The notes under the pieces are model-generated. The model did no database searches. It worked only from the letters and a program-made list of their open reading frames with translations, and was not told the DNA's origin. From the NCBI RefSeq assembly GCF_900114345.1, contig NZ_FOZJ01000003.1, positions 620,001 to 684,000 on the forward strand: a DNA stretch of 64,000 nucleotides, in the 5' to 3' direction. Positions within the stretch are counted from its first letter, which is position 1, and every line of letters starts with the position of its first letter. The position numbers were made by a program, and so were the translations under genes. Positions 14,213-22,291 of this stretch are shown here, piece by piece. This DNA comes from Microbacterium sp. cf046. Lineage in GTDB: Bacteria > Actinomycetota > Actinomycetes > Actinomycetales > Microbacteriaceae.

Positions 14213-17121
14213 GCGTCGACTCCTTCGGGGTCGCTCTGCATCAGGTCTGAGAGGTCCGTCGCGGGCGCGGCGGCTGGACGCGAAGGACCGGACTCGACGG
14301 CACCCCTGCGAACGGAGACATCGAGGATCGGGGAGTCCGGCCATCCGGCATCCGCGATCAGGCTGCGCGCGGCTTCGGGGTGCGTCGACGCGACGATCAG
14401 GGTGAGTCCGGGCATCGCGGACGCGGCATCCCGCAGCAGCGCCGCCGCCTGATCGTGGACTGAGCCGGACACGAGTGCGTCGAGTGCATCGACCATGACG
14501 ATGCGCGGACGGCCGGCCAGGGCGCGGCGCAGGTCGCCGACGGGCTGGGCGGAGCCGTCGAGCAGCGCGACGCCGACATGCGCGCGGACCCAGGCCTCGC
14601 GACCCGGAAGGAGGTGTCCGCCCACGCGTGCACGCCCCTCCAGCGCCGCGCGGCCCGCCAGCGCGAGCAGCAGCGCGCGCGGCCCGCGCGCATCCTTCGC
14701 GGTGAGGATCAACGCCCGGCTCGGTTCGACGCGGAATGCGATGTCTTCGACGAGTCGCACCTCGCCGGCATCCACGTTCACTCCCTCCGCGACGACTGCG
14801 GCCGTCGTGTCAGGTTCCGGCCAGTCGGTGAGGGCGAGCTCTCGCTGCACCGCCTCGCCTTCGATGTCGAAGTGGGGCAGCGTGCGCTCGAGCCACTTCG
14901 GCAGCCACCAGGCCCGGTCGCCGAGCAGCGCCATCACCGCCGGAGTCAGCGTCATCCGCACGAGGAACGCGTCGATCACGATGCCCACCGCCAGACCGAG
15001 GGCGATCGGCTTGAGCGAGGCGTCGCCTTCGGGGACGAAGGCCGCGAACACGGCGAACATGATCAGCGCCGCGGCGGTCACGACGCGCGCCGACGAGGTG
15101 AACCCCGACCTGATGGCGGCGAGCGCGATGGCCCGAGCCTCCGCCCGCGTGGCGCCGCTCCTGCGGGAGTGGACGTAGTCCTCGCGCATCCGGGAAACCA
15201 GGAACACCTCGTAGTCCATCGCGAGCCCGAACAGCACGCCCATCAGCACGATCGGCATGAAGCTGATGATCGGCCCGGTGCGGGTGACGTGGAGGAGCTC
15301 GGCGAGCCATCCCCACTCGAACACCGCCGCGACGACGCCGAACGCGGCTGCGACCGACAGCAGGTACCCGAGCGCCGCCTTGATCGGCACGGCGATCGAG
15401 CGGAAGACGATCGTCAGGAGCACGAGCGAGAGGCCGACCACGAAGATGCCGAAGGGGATGAGCGCCGCGCCGAGCTGATCGGAGATGTCGATCGCGACCG
15501 CCGTGAAGCCGGTGACCTTGACGTCGATGCCGTACTCGTCGAGCCAGCGGTCGTGCTGCGCGCGCAGCTCGCGCACGAGTTCGGCCGTGGCGGGGTCATC
15601 CGGCGCTGTCGTGGGGACGAGCTGGACGATTCCGGTGTCTGCCGTCTGGTTCGGCGTCGCCAGCGCGACCAGCTCGACACCGGGGAGGCTCTCGACGTCG
15701 TCGGAGAGGTCGCTCATGAGCCCCACGGGGTCGTTCGAGGTCACGATCGTGCCGGTGAGGATGATGGGGCCGTTGAATCCGGGACCGAATTCCTCCGCGA
15801 CGAGGTCGTAGCTCTGGCGCGCCTCGTTCTCCTCGGGGAGCATGCCGGCGTTCGGCAGAGCGAGGGCGAGGCTCGCGGCCGGGATCGCCATGACGAGGAG
15901 GGTCACCACCACCGCGACCGTCGTGACGATCCGATGCTTCGTGACGAGTCCGACCCAGCGCGTCGCGAACCCGCGCGTGGTGGGGGGAGCCGCGTCCGCA
16001 GCGACGGATCCGGCCGCCGACACGCCGCTCGCGGCATCCGTGCTCCCCGCGGTGCGCCGGAGACCCCCTCGGGTGGGCGCGCGCTTCGCTCGCCTGGGCC
16101 GCCCGGCCACCCGGCCCTTGAGGAAGCCGAGCATCGCGGGGGTGAGCGTGAGGGCGACGAGCACGGCGATCGCGACGGCGACCGCCGCGGCGATGCCCAT
16201 CGTCGTCAGGAACGGGATGCCGGCGAACGAGAGTCCGATGAGGGCGATGAGCACCGTCACGCCGGCGAACACGACGGCGGATCCGGCCGTGCCGGTGGCG
16301 CGCGCGGCGGACTCCTCGGGGTCCACTCCCGATCGGACCTGGTCCTGATGTCGGGCGACGATGAACAGCGCGTAGTCGATGCCGACGGCGAGGCCGAGCA
16401 TCAGGGCGAGCAGCGGCGTGGTCGAGGAGATGCTCGCGAACGCGGTCGAGAGGAAGATCAGCGCGATCGACAGGCCGACGCCGATGATGGCGGTCAGGAG
16501 CGGCAGCCCGGCCACGACGAACGAGCGGAACGTCACGATCAGCACGAGCAGCGCGATGATGAGGCCGACTGCCTCGGTCAGGGTGACCCCCGGGACCGAC
16601 AGCGCGAACAGGTCGCCGCCCAGGGCGACCTCCGAACCGGCAGGCAGCTCATCGCGCAGTTCGGCGGCGACATCCTGCAGGGCGGTCTTGGTGCCCGGCG
16701 GCACATCCGTCGCCTGTCCGTCGAACTGCATGCGCACGATCGCGGCATCGCCCGCGTCGGAGACCTGGCCGTTGACGATCTCGCTGAACGGATCGGTGAC
16801 GGCGAGGATGCCGTCGAGGTCTTCGAGTTCGGAGATCGTGTCTGCGATCGCCGAGGAGTACGGTTCGTCTTCGATCTGCGCGCCGTCGGCGGCGACGACG
16901 ATCATCTGCGCGCTCGTGCCGCTCGCCTGCGGGAATGTCCGGTTCAGCTGCTCGATGCCCGCCTGCGACTCGGTGCCGGGGATCGAGAAGGAGTTGTCGG
17001 TGCCCTGCCCGAGCGTGACCGCCCCGACCCCCGCGATGCCGAGCAGCAGCAGCCACGCCACGAGGACGCGCCAGGAGTGTCGGTACGACCAGCGCCCGAG
17101 GGCATACAGGAGAGTGGACAC
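14209..17121 (-). CDS. MMPL family RND transporter with degenerate ABC-like C-terminal domain
   Basis: 970 residues against roughly 700-770 for ordinary MMPL proteins. The transporter part has two repeats, each with a helix, a large external loop and five more helices; the RND motif appears as GLAVGIDYALFIVARHQDQV in repeat 1 and GLAMDYEVFLVSRMREDY in repeat 2. Residues about 776-970 (14212-14796) add a domain that reads like a decayed ABC ATPase: VVAEGVNVDAGEVRLVEDIAF, a Walker-A position with LTAKDARGPRAL, and a Walker-B-like RIVMVDALDAL. The Lys/Ser of Walker A is missing. The GTG start at 17121 is preceded by GGAGG; longer readings upstream run through the operators and are rejected. Confidence 0.9.
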   Translation of the reverse strand: MSTLLYALGRWSYRHSWRVLVAWLLLLGIAGVGAVTLGQGTDNSFSIPGTESQAGIEQLNRTFPQASGTSAQMIVVAADGAQIEDEPYSSAIADTISELEDLDGILAVTDPFSEIVNGQVSDAGDAAIVRMQFDGQATDVPPGTKTALQDVAAELRDELPAGSEVALGGDLFALSVPGVTLTEAVGLIIALLVLIVTFRSFVVAGLPLLTAIIGVGLSIALIFLSTAFASISSTTPLLALMLGLAVGIDYALFIVARHQDQVRSGVDPEESAARATGTAGSAVVFAGVTVLIALIGLSFAGIPFLTTMGIAAAVAVAIAVLVALTLTPAMLGFLKGRVAGRPRRAKRAPTRGGLRRTAGSTDAASGVSAAGSVAADAAPPTTRGFATRWVGLVTKHRIVTTVAVVVTLLVMAIPAASLALALPNAGMLPEENEARQSYDLVAEEFGPGFNGPIILTGTIVTSNDPVGLMSDLSDDVESLPGVELVALATPNQTADTGIVQLVPTTAPDDPATAELVRELRAQHDRWLDEYGIDVKVTGFTAVAIDISDQLGAALIPFGIFVVGLSLVLLTIVFRSIAVPIKAALGYLLSVAAAFGVVAAVFEWGWLAELLHVTRTGPIISFMPIVLMGVLFGLAMDYEVFLVSRMREDYVHSRRSGATRAEARAIALAAIRSGFTSSARVVTAAALIMFAVFAAFVPEGDASLKPIALGLAVGIVIDAFLVRMTLTPAVMALLGDRAWWLPKWLERTLPHFDIEGEAVQRELALTDWPEPDTTAAVVAEGVNVDAGEVRLVEDIAFRVEPSRALILTAKDARGPRALLLALAGRAALEGRARVGGHLLPGREAWVRAHVGVALLDGSAQPVGDLRRALAGRPRIVMVDALDALVSGSVHDQAAALLRDAASAMPGLTLIVASTHPEAARSLIADAGWPDSPILDVSVRRGAVESGPSRPAAAPATDLSDLMQSDPEGVDA

Positions 17122-17155
17122 AGCGCCTCCGCGTTGACAGGATTCAGACAGGATG

Positions 17156-17188
17156 GATACAGCGCTGTATCGGATACATGAGTGTATC
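17156..17188. promoter_or_regulatory. Two adjacent TetR operators between MMPL and TetR genes
   Basis: GATACAGCGCTGTATC (17156-17171) is a perfect 16-bp palindrome. GATACATGAGTGTATC (17173-17188) repeats the GATACA-N4-TGTATC arms 17 bp further on. They lie 35-67 nt upstream of the MMPL GTG and upstream of the TetR gene, so the neighbouring repressor probably controls both operons. Confidence 0.8.
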
Positions 17189-17268
17189 GTAGAGCGCGAG
17201 GGAGCACTCAACCTGAGTACTGCGTGTGTGTTTGGACACGTGAGACGGCCGATTCGAAGGGAGCGTCG

Positions 17269-17952
17269 ATGACCGACACCATCAAGGCGCCTTCGAGCGG
17301 CGCGACCACCAGCGCCGTGACGACGCGGCGCCGGGAGGCGACGCGTCAGAAGCTGCTGGATGCCGCGGCGCTCGTGTTCGCCGAAGAGGGTCTGGACGCG
17401 GCATCCGTCGAAGCGATCTGCGAGCGTGCGGGGTTCACGCGCGGCGCGTTCTATTCGAACTTCGACTCGAAGGACGAGCTGTTCCTCGAGCTCGCCGGCC
17501 GGGTCGCACGGGCGCGGGTCGAATCCGTCCGCGAGCGGGTCGCGACGCTCGAGCGGGACGGCGGCCTGCATGTCGATGAGATCGACGCTCTGGCGGTCGT
17601 GCAGGAAGTGCTGGATGTCTCGGGCGATGACCGACTGGCGATCCTGCTCATGAGCGAGATCCGCATCCATGCGATGCGGGACGCCCGGCTGGGTGCCGCC
17701 TACCTCGCGCAAGATGCCGAGATGCGCTCGAGTGTCGCGCAGATCATCACCGACATCAGCGTCGCGAAGTCGCTGCGGTTCCGGCTCCCCGCCGACGAGG
17801 TCGCCCGTCTGATGCTCACGGTGTGGGAGAGCGAGTCGGTGCGCGCGACGATGGCCGGACTCGACTACGAGGCGGCGTGCCGTCGTACCAGCGAGGAGCT
17901 CGCCCGCGTGGCGCTCCTCGTGATCGACCAGTCCGAGGTCGACCCGGTCTGA
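17269..17952 (+). CDS. TetR family regulator of the MMPL/YhgE operon
   Basis: 227 residues. The HTH occupies about residues 20-65: TRQKLLDAAALVFAEEGLDAASVEAICERAGFTRGAFYSNFDSKDELF, a textbook TetR N-terminus with the 'AFYSNF.SK..LF' recognition block. The effector domain is divergent. The ATG at 17269 follows GAAGGGAG at a good distance; a longer in-frame reading from 17182 would overlap the operator region and is disfavoured. Divergent from the MMPL-YhgE operon with paired palindromes between them, so repression of an envelope exporter is the likely job. Confidence 0.9.
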   Translation: MTDTIKAPSSGATTSAVTTRRREATRQKLLDAAALVFAEEGLDAASVEAICERAGFTRGAFYSNFDSKDELFLELAGRVARARVESVRERVATLERDGGLHVDEIDALAVVQEVLDVSGDDRLAILLMSEIRIHAMRDARLGAAYLAQDAEMRSSVAQIITDISVAKSLRFRLPADEVARLMLTVWESESVRATMAGLDYEAACRRTSEELARVALLVIDQSEVDPV

Positions 17953-17982
17953 GGCCGAGCACAGCCTCGGCGGCCGAACGGA

Positions 17983-18993
17983 TCAGCGCTCGCCGCGCGC
18001 GAGCTCGGAGTGACAGCGCGCGATGCGGGCATACCACCACTCGCGTCGGTCCTCGGATGCCGCATGCGCGTCCACCAGCGTCGAATCCGGCGTCACGCGG
18101 CCGACGGGCAGCATCCCGCCTCTCGGCGTCAGCGACGGCTCGACCACGTCTGCGGCGAGCAGCGAGGCCGTGCCGAGGCCGCAGTCGTAGTCGAGCTGGG
18201 GGAGCGCGGCGGCCAGCGCCACGCCCATCGCCAATCCCACCGAGGTCTCCAGTGCGCTTGAGGCGACGGCAGGCAGTCCGGTCTCTGCCACGATCTCGAG
18301 CGCCCGCCGCACACCGCCCAGTGGCTGCGCCTTGACGACGATGAGGTCGGCAGCACCGGCTCGGGCGACCGCGATCGGGTCGTCCGCCTTGCGCACGCTC
18401 TCGTCGGCTGCGATCGGGATGCCGAGATAGTTGACCCGTCGCCGCAGTTCGGCGAGCTCGTCTACCGACGCGCATGGCTGCTCGATGTACTCGAGATCGA
18501 ACTCGGCCATCGCGTGGATCGCGTGCTCCGCCTCGTCGAGGTTCCATGCGCCGTTCGCGTCCACGCGGATGCGCCCCTCGGGACCCATCGCCTCACGGAC
18601 CGCTCGGACGCGTTCCACGTCGTCCTGAAGCCGCTGACCCGCCTCGGCGACCTTGACCTTCGCCGTGCGACAGCCGTCGAACCGGGCAAGCACCGCCGCC
18701 ACTGATGCCGCGGCGACGGCCGGAACTGTCGCATTCACCGGGATCGCATCGCGATGCGGCGCGGGAAGCGGACTCCAGCCGAAGTCGATCGCAGCCGCCA
18801 GCCATGCGGATGCCTCGGCGTCGTCGTACTCCAGGAACGGCGAGAACTCGGTCCAGCCTTCGGGGCCCTCCAGAAGCACGGCTTCGCGGAGGTCGATACC
18901 GCGGAAGCGCGTCACGAGGGGAATCGAGACGACGCGCGCCGTCGCGAGCAGTTCGGCGAGGGGCGGGAGGGATGCTGCGGCGTCGGTGCTCAC
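17983..18993 (-). CDS. menC: o-Succinylbenzoate synthase
   Basis: 336 residues, enolase superfamily. Converts SHCHC to o-succinylbenzoate in menaquinone synthesis. The active-site series is present in order: the base Lys in TAKVKVAE, metal ligands in RVDANGAWN, YIEQP and IAADES, and the second Lys in VVKAQPLGG. The GTG at 18993 is preferred because CATGAT (complement of 19000-19005) lies exactly 6 nt upstream; longer readings run through the divergent PadR promoter. It is separated from the other men genes by two PadR-module genes and an LLM oxidoreductase. Confidence 0.92.
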   Translation of the reverse strand: MSTDAAASLPPLAELLATARVVSIPLVTRFRGIDLREAVLLEGPEGWTEFSPFLEYDDAEASAWLAAAIDFGWSPLPAPHRDAIPVNATVPAVAAASVAAVLARFDGCRTAKVKVAEAGQRLQDDVERVRAVREAMGPEGRIRVDANGAWNLDEAEHAIHAMAEFDLEYIEQPCASVDELAELRRRVNYLGIPIAADESVRKADDPIAVARAGAADLIVVKAQPLGGVRRALEIVAETGLPAVASSALETSVGLAMGVALAAALPQLDYDCGLGTASLLAADVVEPSLTPRGGMLPVGRVTPDSTLVDAHAASEDRREWWYARIARCHSELARGER

Positions 18994-19041
18994 GGGTCCA
19001 TCATGCCCCGTCGCCCGACTGCCGCAGGATCGATGCGGTGC

Positions 19042-19089
19042 ACACACTTCGATGTGTGGTTGACTATAGTGTGTGAGACACAGTACAGT
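19042..19089 (+). promoter_or_regulatory. PadR promoter with candidate operators
   Basis: TTGACT (19060-19065), an 18-nt spacer and TACAGT (19084-19089) end 7 nt before the ATG at 19097, so the mRNA is probably leaderless. Two dyads overlap it: ACACA-N6-TGTGT (19042-19057) and TGTGT-GAG-ACACA (19070-19082), the latter between -35 and -10. Autoregulation by PadR is likely. Confidence 0.6.
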
Positions 19090-19096
19090 GTGATCC

Positions 19097-19447
19097 ATGA
19101 GCGAGACTGAAGCACTCGAAACCCATCTGCAGGAGCTGCGACGCGGCACGGCCGTGCTCGCCTGCCTGCGGCTGCTCGAGAACCCCGGGTACGGCTACGG
19201 CCTGCTCGAAGAGCTCAGCGCGCGGGGGTTCGAGACCGATGCGAACACGCTCTACCCGCTTCTGCGCCGACTCGAGAAGCAGGGGCACCTCACGAGCGAG
19301 TGGAATACCGACGAGGCTCGGCCGCGCAAGTTCTACCGCACGAGCACGGCGGGCTCCCGCCTCGCCGCCGCACTCACCCACGACTTCCACGCGATCGCCG
19401 CGGCGATCGACGCACTCCCCGGTGCCACCCAAGAGCAGGAGGACTGA
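19097..19447 (+). CDS. PadR family transcriptional regulator
   Basis: 116 residues. Winged-helix PadR signature: LRRGTAVLACLRLLENPGYGYGLLEELS, then TLYPLLRRLEKQGHLTSEW and the wing PRKFYRTSTAGSRLA. Start ATG 19097 is fixed by the -10 spacing. The following membrane protein begins 2 nt after its stop and carries a HAAS domain, the usual PadR partner, so the pair forms a regulatory module that may respond to membrane or antibiotic stress. Effector unknown. Confidence 0.9.
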   Translation: MSETEALETHLQELRRGTAVLACLRLLENPGYGYGLLEELSARGFETDANTLYPLLRRLEKQGHLTSEWNTDEARPRKFYRTSTAGSRLAAALTHDFHAIAAAIDALPGATQEQED

Positions 19448-19448
19448 C

Positions 19449-20417
19449 ATGACCACCACCACCCTCACCGAGCGCTATGTGAGCGCCGCGATGCGAACCG
19501 TCCCCGAGAAGCAGCGCGACGACCTCGCTGCAGAGCTGCGCGCCTCCATCGACGATCAGATCGACGCGCGCGTCGACGACGGTGAGCCGCATGACGCCGC
19601 CGAGCGCGCGGTGCTCACCGAGCTGGGCGACCCCGACAAGCTCGCCGCGGGCTACACCGATCGACCGCTGTACCTCATCGGCCCGCGCTATTTCCTCGAC
19701 TGGTGGCGCCTGCTGAAGCTGCTCCTGTGGATCGTGCTGCCCGCTGCCGCATTCGGCATCGCGCTCGCGCAGACGCTCGACGGGCAGTCCCTCGGCCCGA
19801 TCATCGGCAACGTGGTCACCACGCTGATCGCGGTGGCGGTGCACCTGTGCTTCTGGACCACCCTGGTCTTCGTGATCGTCGAGCGCACCGGCGCCGGCAT
19901 GGGCAAGGGGTTCACGGAGTGGACCGTCGACCAGCTGCCCGAGCCGCGCCCGCGCGGGGTCGGGTTCTCCGACATGATCGGAACGCTCGTCTTCCTCGCC
20001 GTCGCGGCCGGAGCGATCATCTGGGACCTGACGATCGGCTTCGTGCCGGGCTTCGTCACCGGCGCGGATGCGCCGCTGTCGTTCCTCGACCCCGCACTGT
20101 GGCCGTGGTGGATCGCCGGCCTATTCATCGTGATGGCGCTCGAGGCGACGCTCGCGATCGTCGTGTACCTCATCGGGCGGTGGACGCCGCTGCTGGCCGT
20201 CGTGAACGCGGTGCTGGCGCTCGCGGTCGCGATCCCGGCGCTCATCCTGCTCGCACAGGGGATGCTGCTGAACCCGGCTTACTTCCCGACGATCATCCCC
20301 GACGACGGAGCGCAGGTCGCGTCGATCGTCACGGTCGTCACCGGTTTCGGCATCGCCGCGATCGCGATCTGGGACATCGTGGATGTGACCCTGAAGACCG
20401 TCCGGGCTCGGCGCTGA
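19449..20417 (+). CDS. HAAS (permease prefix domain 1) membrane protein
   Basis: 322 residues. The N-terminal about 80 residues form the HAAS domain: RYVSAAMRTVPEKQRDDLAAELRASIDDQIDAR, then AERAVLTELGDPDKLAAGYTDRP. Six or more helices follow (from about residue 92). HAAS proteins are typically encoded beside PadR regulators and are thought to link the regulator to the membrane; no transport activity has been shown for this type. It is translated directly after padR (2-nt gap). A second PadR/HAAS pair occurs at 28.8-30.1 kb. Confidence 0.85.
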   Translation: MTTTTLTERYVSAAMRTVPEKQRDDLAAELRASIDDQIDARVDDGEPHDAAERAVLTELGDPDKLAAGYTDRPLYLIGPRYFLDWWRLLKLLLWIVLPAAAFGIALAQTLDGQSLGPIIGNVVTTLIAVAVHLCFWTTLVFVIVERTGAGMGKGFTEWTVDQLPEPRPRGVGFSDMIGTLVFLAVAAGAIIWDLTIGFVPGFVTGADAPLSFLDPALWPWWIAGLFIVMALEATLAIVVYLIGRWTPLLAVVNAVLALAVAIPALILLAQGMLLNPAYFPTIIPDDGAQVASIVTVVTGFGIAAIAIWDIVDVTLKTVRARR

Positions 20418-20433
20418 CGCCTAGGCTTGAAGG

Positions 20434-21231
20434 ATGCTCACCGATATCCCCGTCCGGCTGGGCGTCCAGCTCCAGCCCCAGCACGTGTCGTATTCGGATA
20501 TGAGGGACGCGGTGCGGCGCCTCGAGGACATGGGCGTGGACATCCTCTTCAACTGGGATCATTTCTTCCCCCTCTCGGGCGATCCGGACGGCCGTCACTA
20601 CGAATCGTGGACGATGCTCGGCGCGTGGGCGGAGCAGACCGAGCGCGTCGAGTTCGGCGCCCTCGTCAACTGCAACAGCTACCGCAATCCCGACCTGCAG
20701 GCCGACATGGCCCGCACGATCGACCATATGAGCGCGAAGGGCGGCGGCGAGGGCCGATTCATCTTCGGCACCGGCGCTGGCTGGTTCGAGAAGGACTACG
20801 ACGAATACGGCTACGAGTTCGGAACGCCCGGCACCCGCTTGAACGACCTGGCCGAGGGGCTCGCCCGCATCCACGCGCGCTGGGACGTGCTCAATCCGGC
20901 TCCGACCCGCAAGATCCCGGTCATGATCGGAGGAAAGGGCGAGCAGAAGACGCTGCGCCTCGTCGCCCGATATGCCGACTACTGGCACAGCTTCGTCAGG
21001 CCGGAGGAGCTGCCCCACAAGCTCGAGGTGATCCAGAAGTGGGCGGACCGCGAAGAGCGCGACACGTCGACGCTCATCCTGTCGAACGAGCTCCAGCGCC
21101 GCGGCGAGGACGTGGCGGACGAGCTGTTCGAAGGCGGCGTGCGGCTGTTCACCCTCGGGTTCCCCGGGCCCGAGTACGACTACGACCGCGTGCGCTCGTG
21201 GCTCGCGTGGCGGGACGCCAAGAACGGCTGA
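20434..21231 (+). CDS. LLM-class F420-dependent oxidoreductase
   Basis: 265 residues of the luciferase-like TIM barrel. Recognisable blocks: GVQLQPQHVSYSDMRDAVRRLEDMGVDILFNWDHF at the N-terminus, FGALVNCNSYRNPDLQADMARTIDHMSAK, GTGAGWFEKDYDEYGYEFG, and IPVMIGGKGEQKTLRLVARYAD. The F420 assignment follows the actinobacterial subfamily (TIGR03560-like) and is not proven. ATG start with TAGGCT (20422-20427) exactly 6 nt upstream. Monocistronic, before menB; a role in menaquinone metabolism is not indicated. Confidence 0.88.
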   Translation: MLTDIPVRLGVQLQPQHVSYSDMRDAVRRLEDMGVDILFNWDHFFPLSGDPDGRHYESWTMLGAWAEQTERVEFGALVNCNSYRNPDLQADMARTIDHMSAKGGGEGRFIFGTGAGWFEKDYDEYGYEFGTPGTRLNDLAEGLARIHARWDVLNPAPTRKIPVMIGGKGEQKTLRLVARYADYWHSFVRPEELPHKLEVIQKWADREERDTSTLILSNELQRRGEDVADELFEGGVRLFTLGFPGPEYDYDRVRSWLAWRDAKNG

Positions 21232-21273
21232 GGTCTGCCCTGAGAGGGCGCGCCCTCGCCGTAGGCTGTGCGG

Positions 21274-22233
21274 GTGAGCGTTTCCGAGCTGTTCGATGAG
21301 AACGAGTGGATGCCGGCCCCCGGCGCCGAGGCCTATTCCGACATCACCGCCCACGTCTCGACGGACGGACGCATCTCACGGATCGCGTTCCATCGACCCG
21401 AGGTGCGGAACGCATTCCGGCCCCACACCGTCGACGAGCTCTACCGAGCCCTCGACATCGCGCGTCAGAACCCCCGCATCGGCGTCGTCCTGCTCACCGG
21501 CAACGGGCCGAGTCCGAAGGACGGCGGCTGGGCGTTCTGCTCGGGCGGCGACCAGCGCATCCGGGGACGCTCGGGCTATCAGTACGACAAGGCGGCGGCG
21601 GAGCCAGGCGAGGCGTCGTCGGAGTCCGCTCCCGAAAGCGGCTTCGGTCCGCGCCACGACGAGCTCATCGGATCTGCCATGGGCCGACTGCACATCCTCG
21701 AGGTCCAGCGGCTCATCCGGTTCATGCCCAAGGTCGTCATCGCGGTGATCCCGGGGTGGGCGGCGGGCGGCGGCCACTCCCTGCACGTCGTGTGCGATCT
21801 GAGCATCGCCAGCGCCGAGCACGGTCGGTTCAAGCAGACCGATGCAGATGTCGGCTCCTTCGACGCCGGATACGGGTCGGCCTACTTCGCCCGGCAGATC
21901 GGGCAGAAGTTCGCACGCGAGGTGTTCTTCCTCGCCGAGGAGTACTCCGCGCAGCGCGCGTACGAGATGGGCGCCGTAAATCGCGTCGTGCCGCATGCCG
22001 ACCTGGAGCGCGAGGCGATCTCGATGGCGCGCACCATCCTCACCAAGTCGCCGACCGCGATCCGCATGCTCAAGTTCGCCTTCAACGCCGTCGACGACGG
22101 CATGGTGGGCCAGCAGGTGTTCGCCGGCGAGGCCACGCGCCTCGCCTACGGCACCGACGAGGCGGTCGAGGGACGCGACTCGTTCCTCGAGAAGCGCGAC
22201 CCGGATTGGTCGCCGTACCCGTGGCACTTCTGA
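21274..22233 (+). CDS. menB: 1,4-Dihydroxy-2-naphthoyl-CoA synthase
   Basis: 319 residues, crotonase superfamily. Cyclises o-succinylbenzoyl-CoA. The MenB-specific features are visible: CSGGDQRIRGRSGYQY (mobile active-site loop), GWAAGGGHSLHVVCDLSIAS (oxyanion hole) and DVGSFDAGYGSAYFARQIGQ with the catalytic Asp/Tyr. It contains the roughly 40-residue insertion after the loop seen in actinobacterial MenB. The GTG at 21274 is favoured because TAGGCT (21262-21267) is exactly 6 nt upstream; the GTG two codons earlier would leave no spacer. menE follows 58 nt downstream. Confidence 0.96.
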   Translation: MSVSELFDENEWMPAPGAEAYSDITAHVSTDGRISRIAFHRPEVRNAFRPHTVDELYRALDIARQNPRIGVVLLTGNGPSPKDGGWAFCSGGDQRIRGRSGYQYDKAAAEPGEASSESAPESGFGPRHDELIGSAMGRLHILEVQRLIRFMPKVVIAVIPGWAAGGGHSLHVVCDLSIASAEHGRFKQTDADVGSFDAGYGSAYFARQIGQKFAREVFFLAEEYSAQRAYEMGAVNRVVPHADLEREAISMARTILTKSPTAIRMLKFAFNAVDDGMVGQQVFAGEATRLAYGTDEAVEGRDSFLEKRDPDWSPYPWHF

Positions 22234-22291
22234 TGCGCGCATCGACATCGAGCGGATCGCGCGCCGCGCAGCGAGTCGAAATGCAGAAGCG

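Noticed and set aside
14578-17181. 867-codon open frame on the plus strand opposite the MMPL gene
   Set aside because: Antisense shadow; composition dominated by Arg, Asp, Glu and His, no family, no RBS, while the minus-strand MMPL motifs are unambiguous.
17953-17976. Short inverted repeat GCCGAG/CTCGGC between the TetR and menC genes
   Set aside because: Only 6 bp of stem and no T-run; too weak to call a terminator.
21244-21257. GAGGGCGCGCCCTC palindrome before menB as a terminator
   Set aside because: A perfect 14-bp palindrome but with no loop or T-run, and it overlaps the menB promoter region; it may be a chance G+C palindrome.
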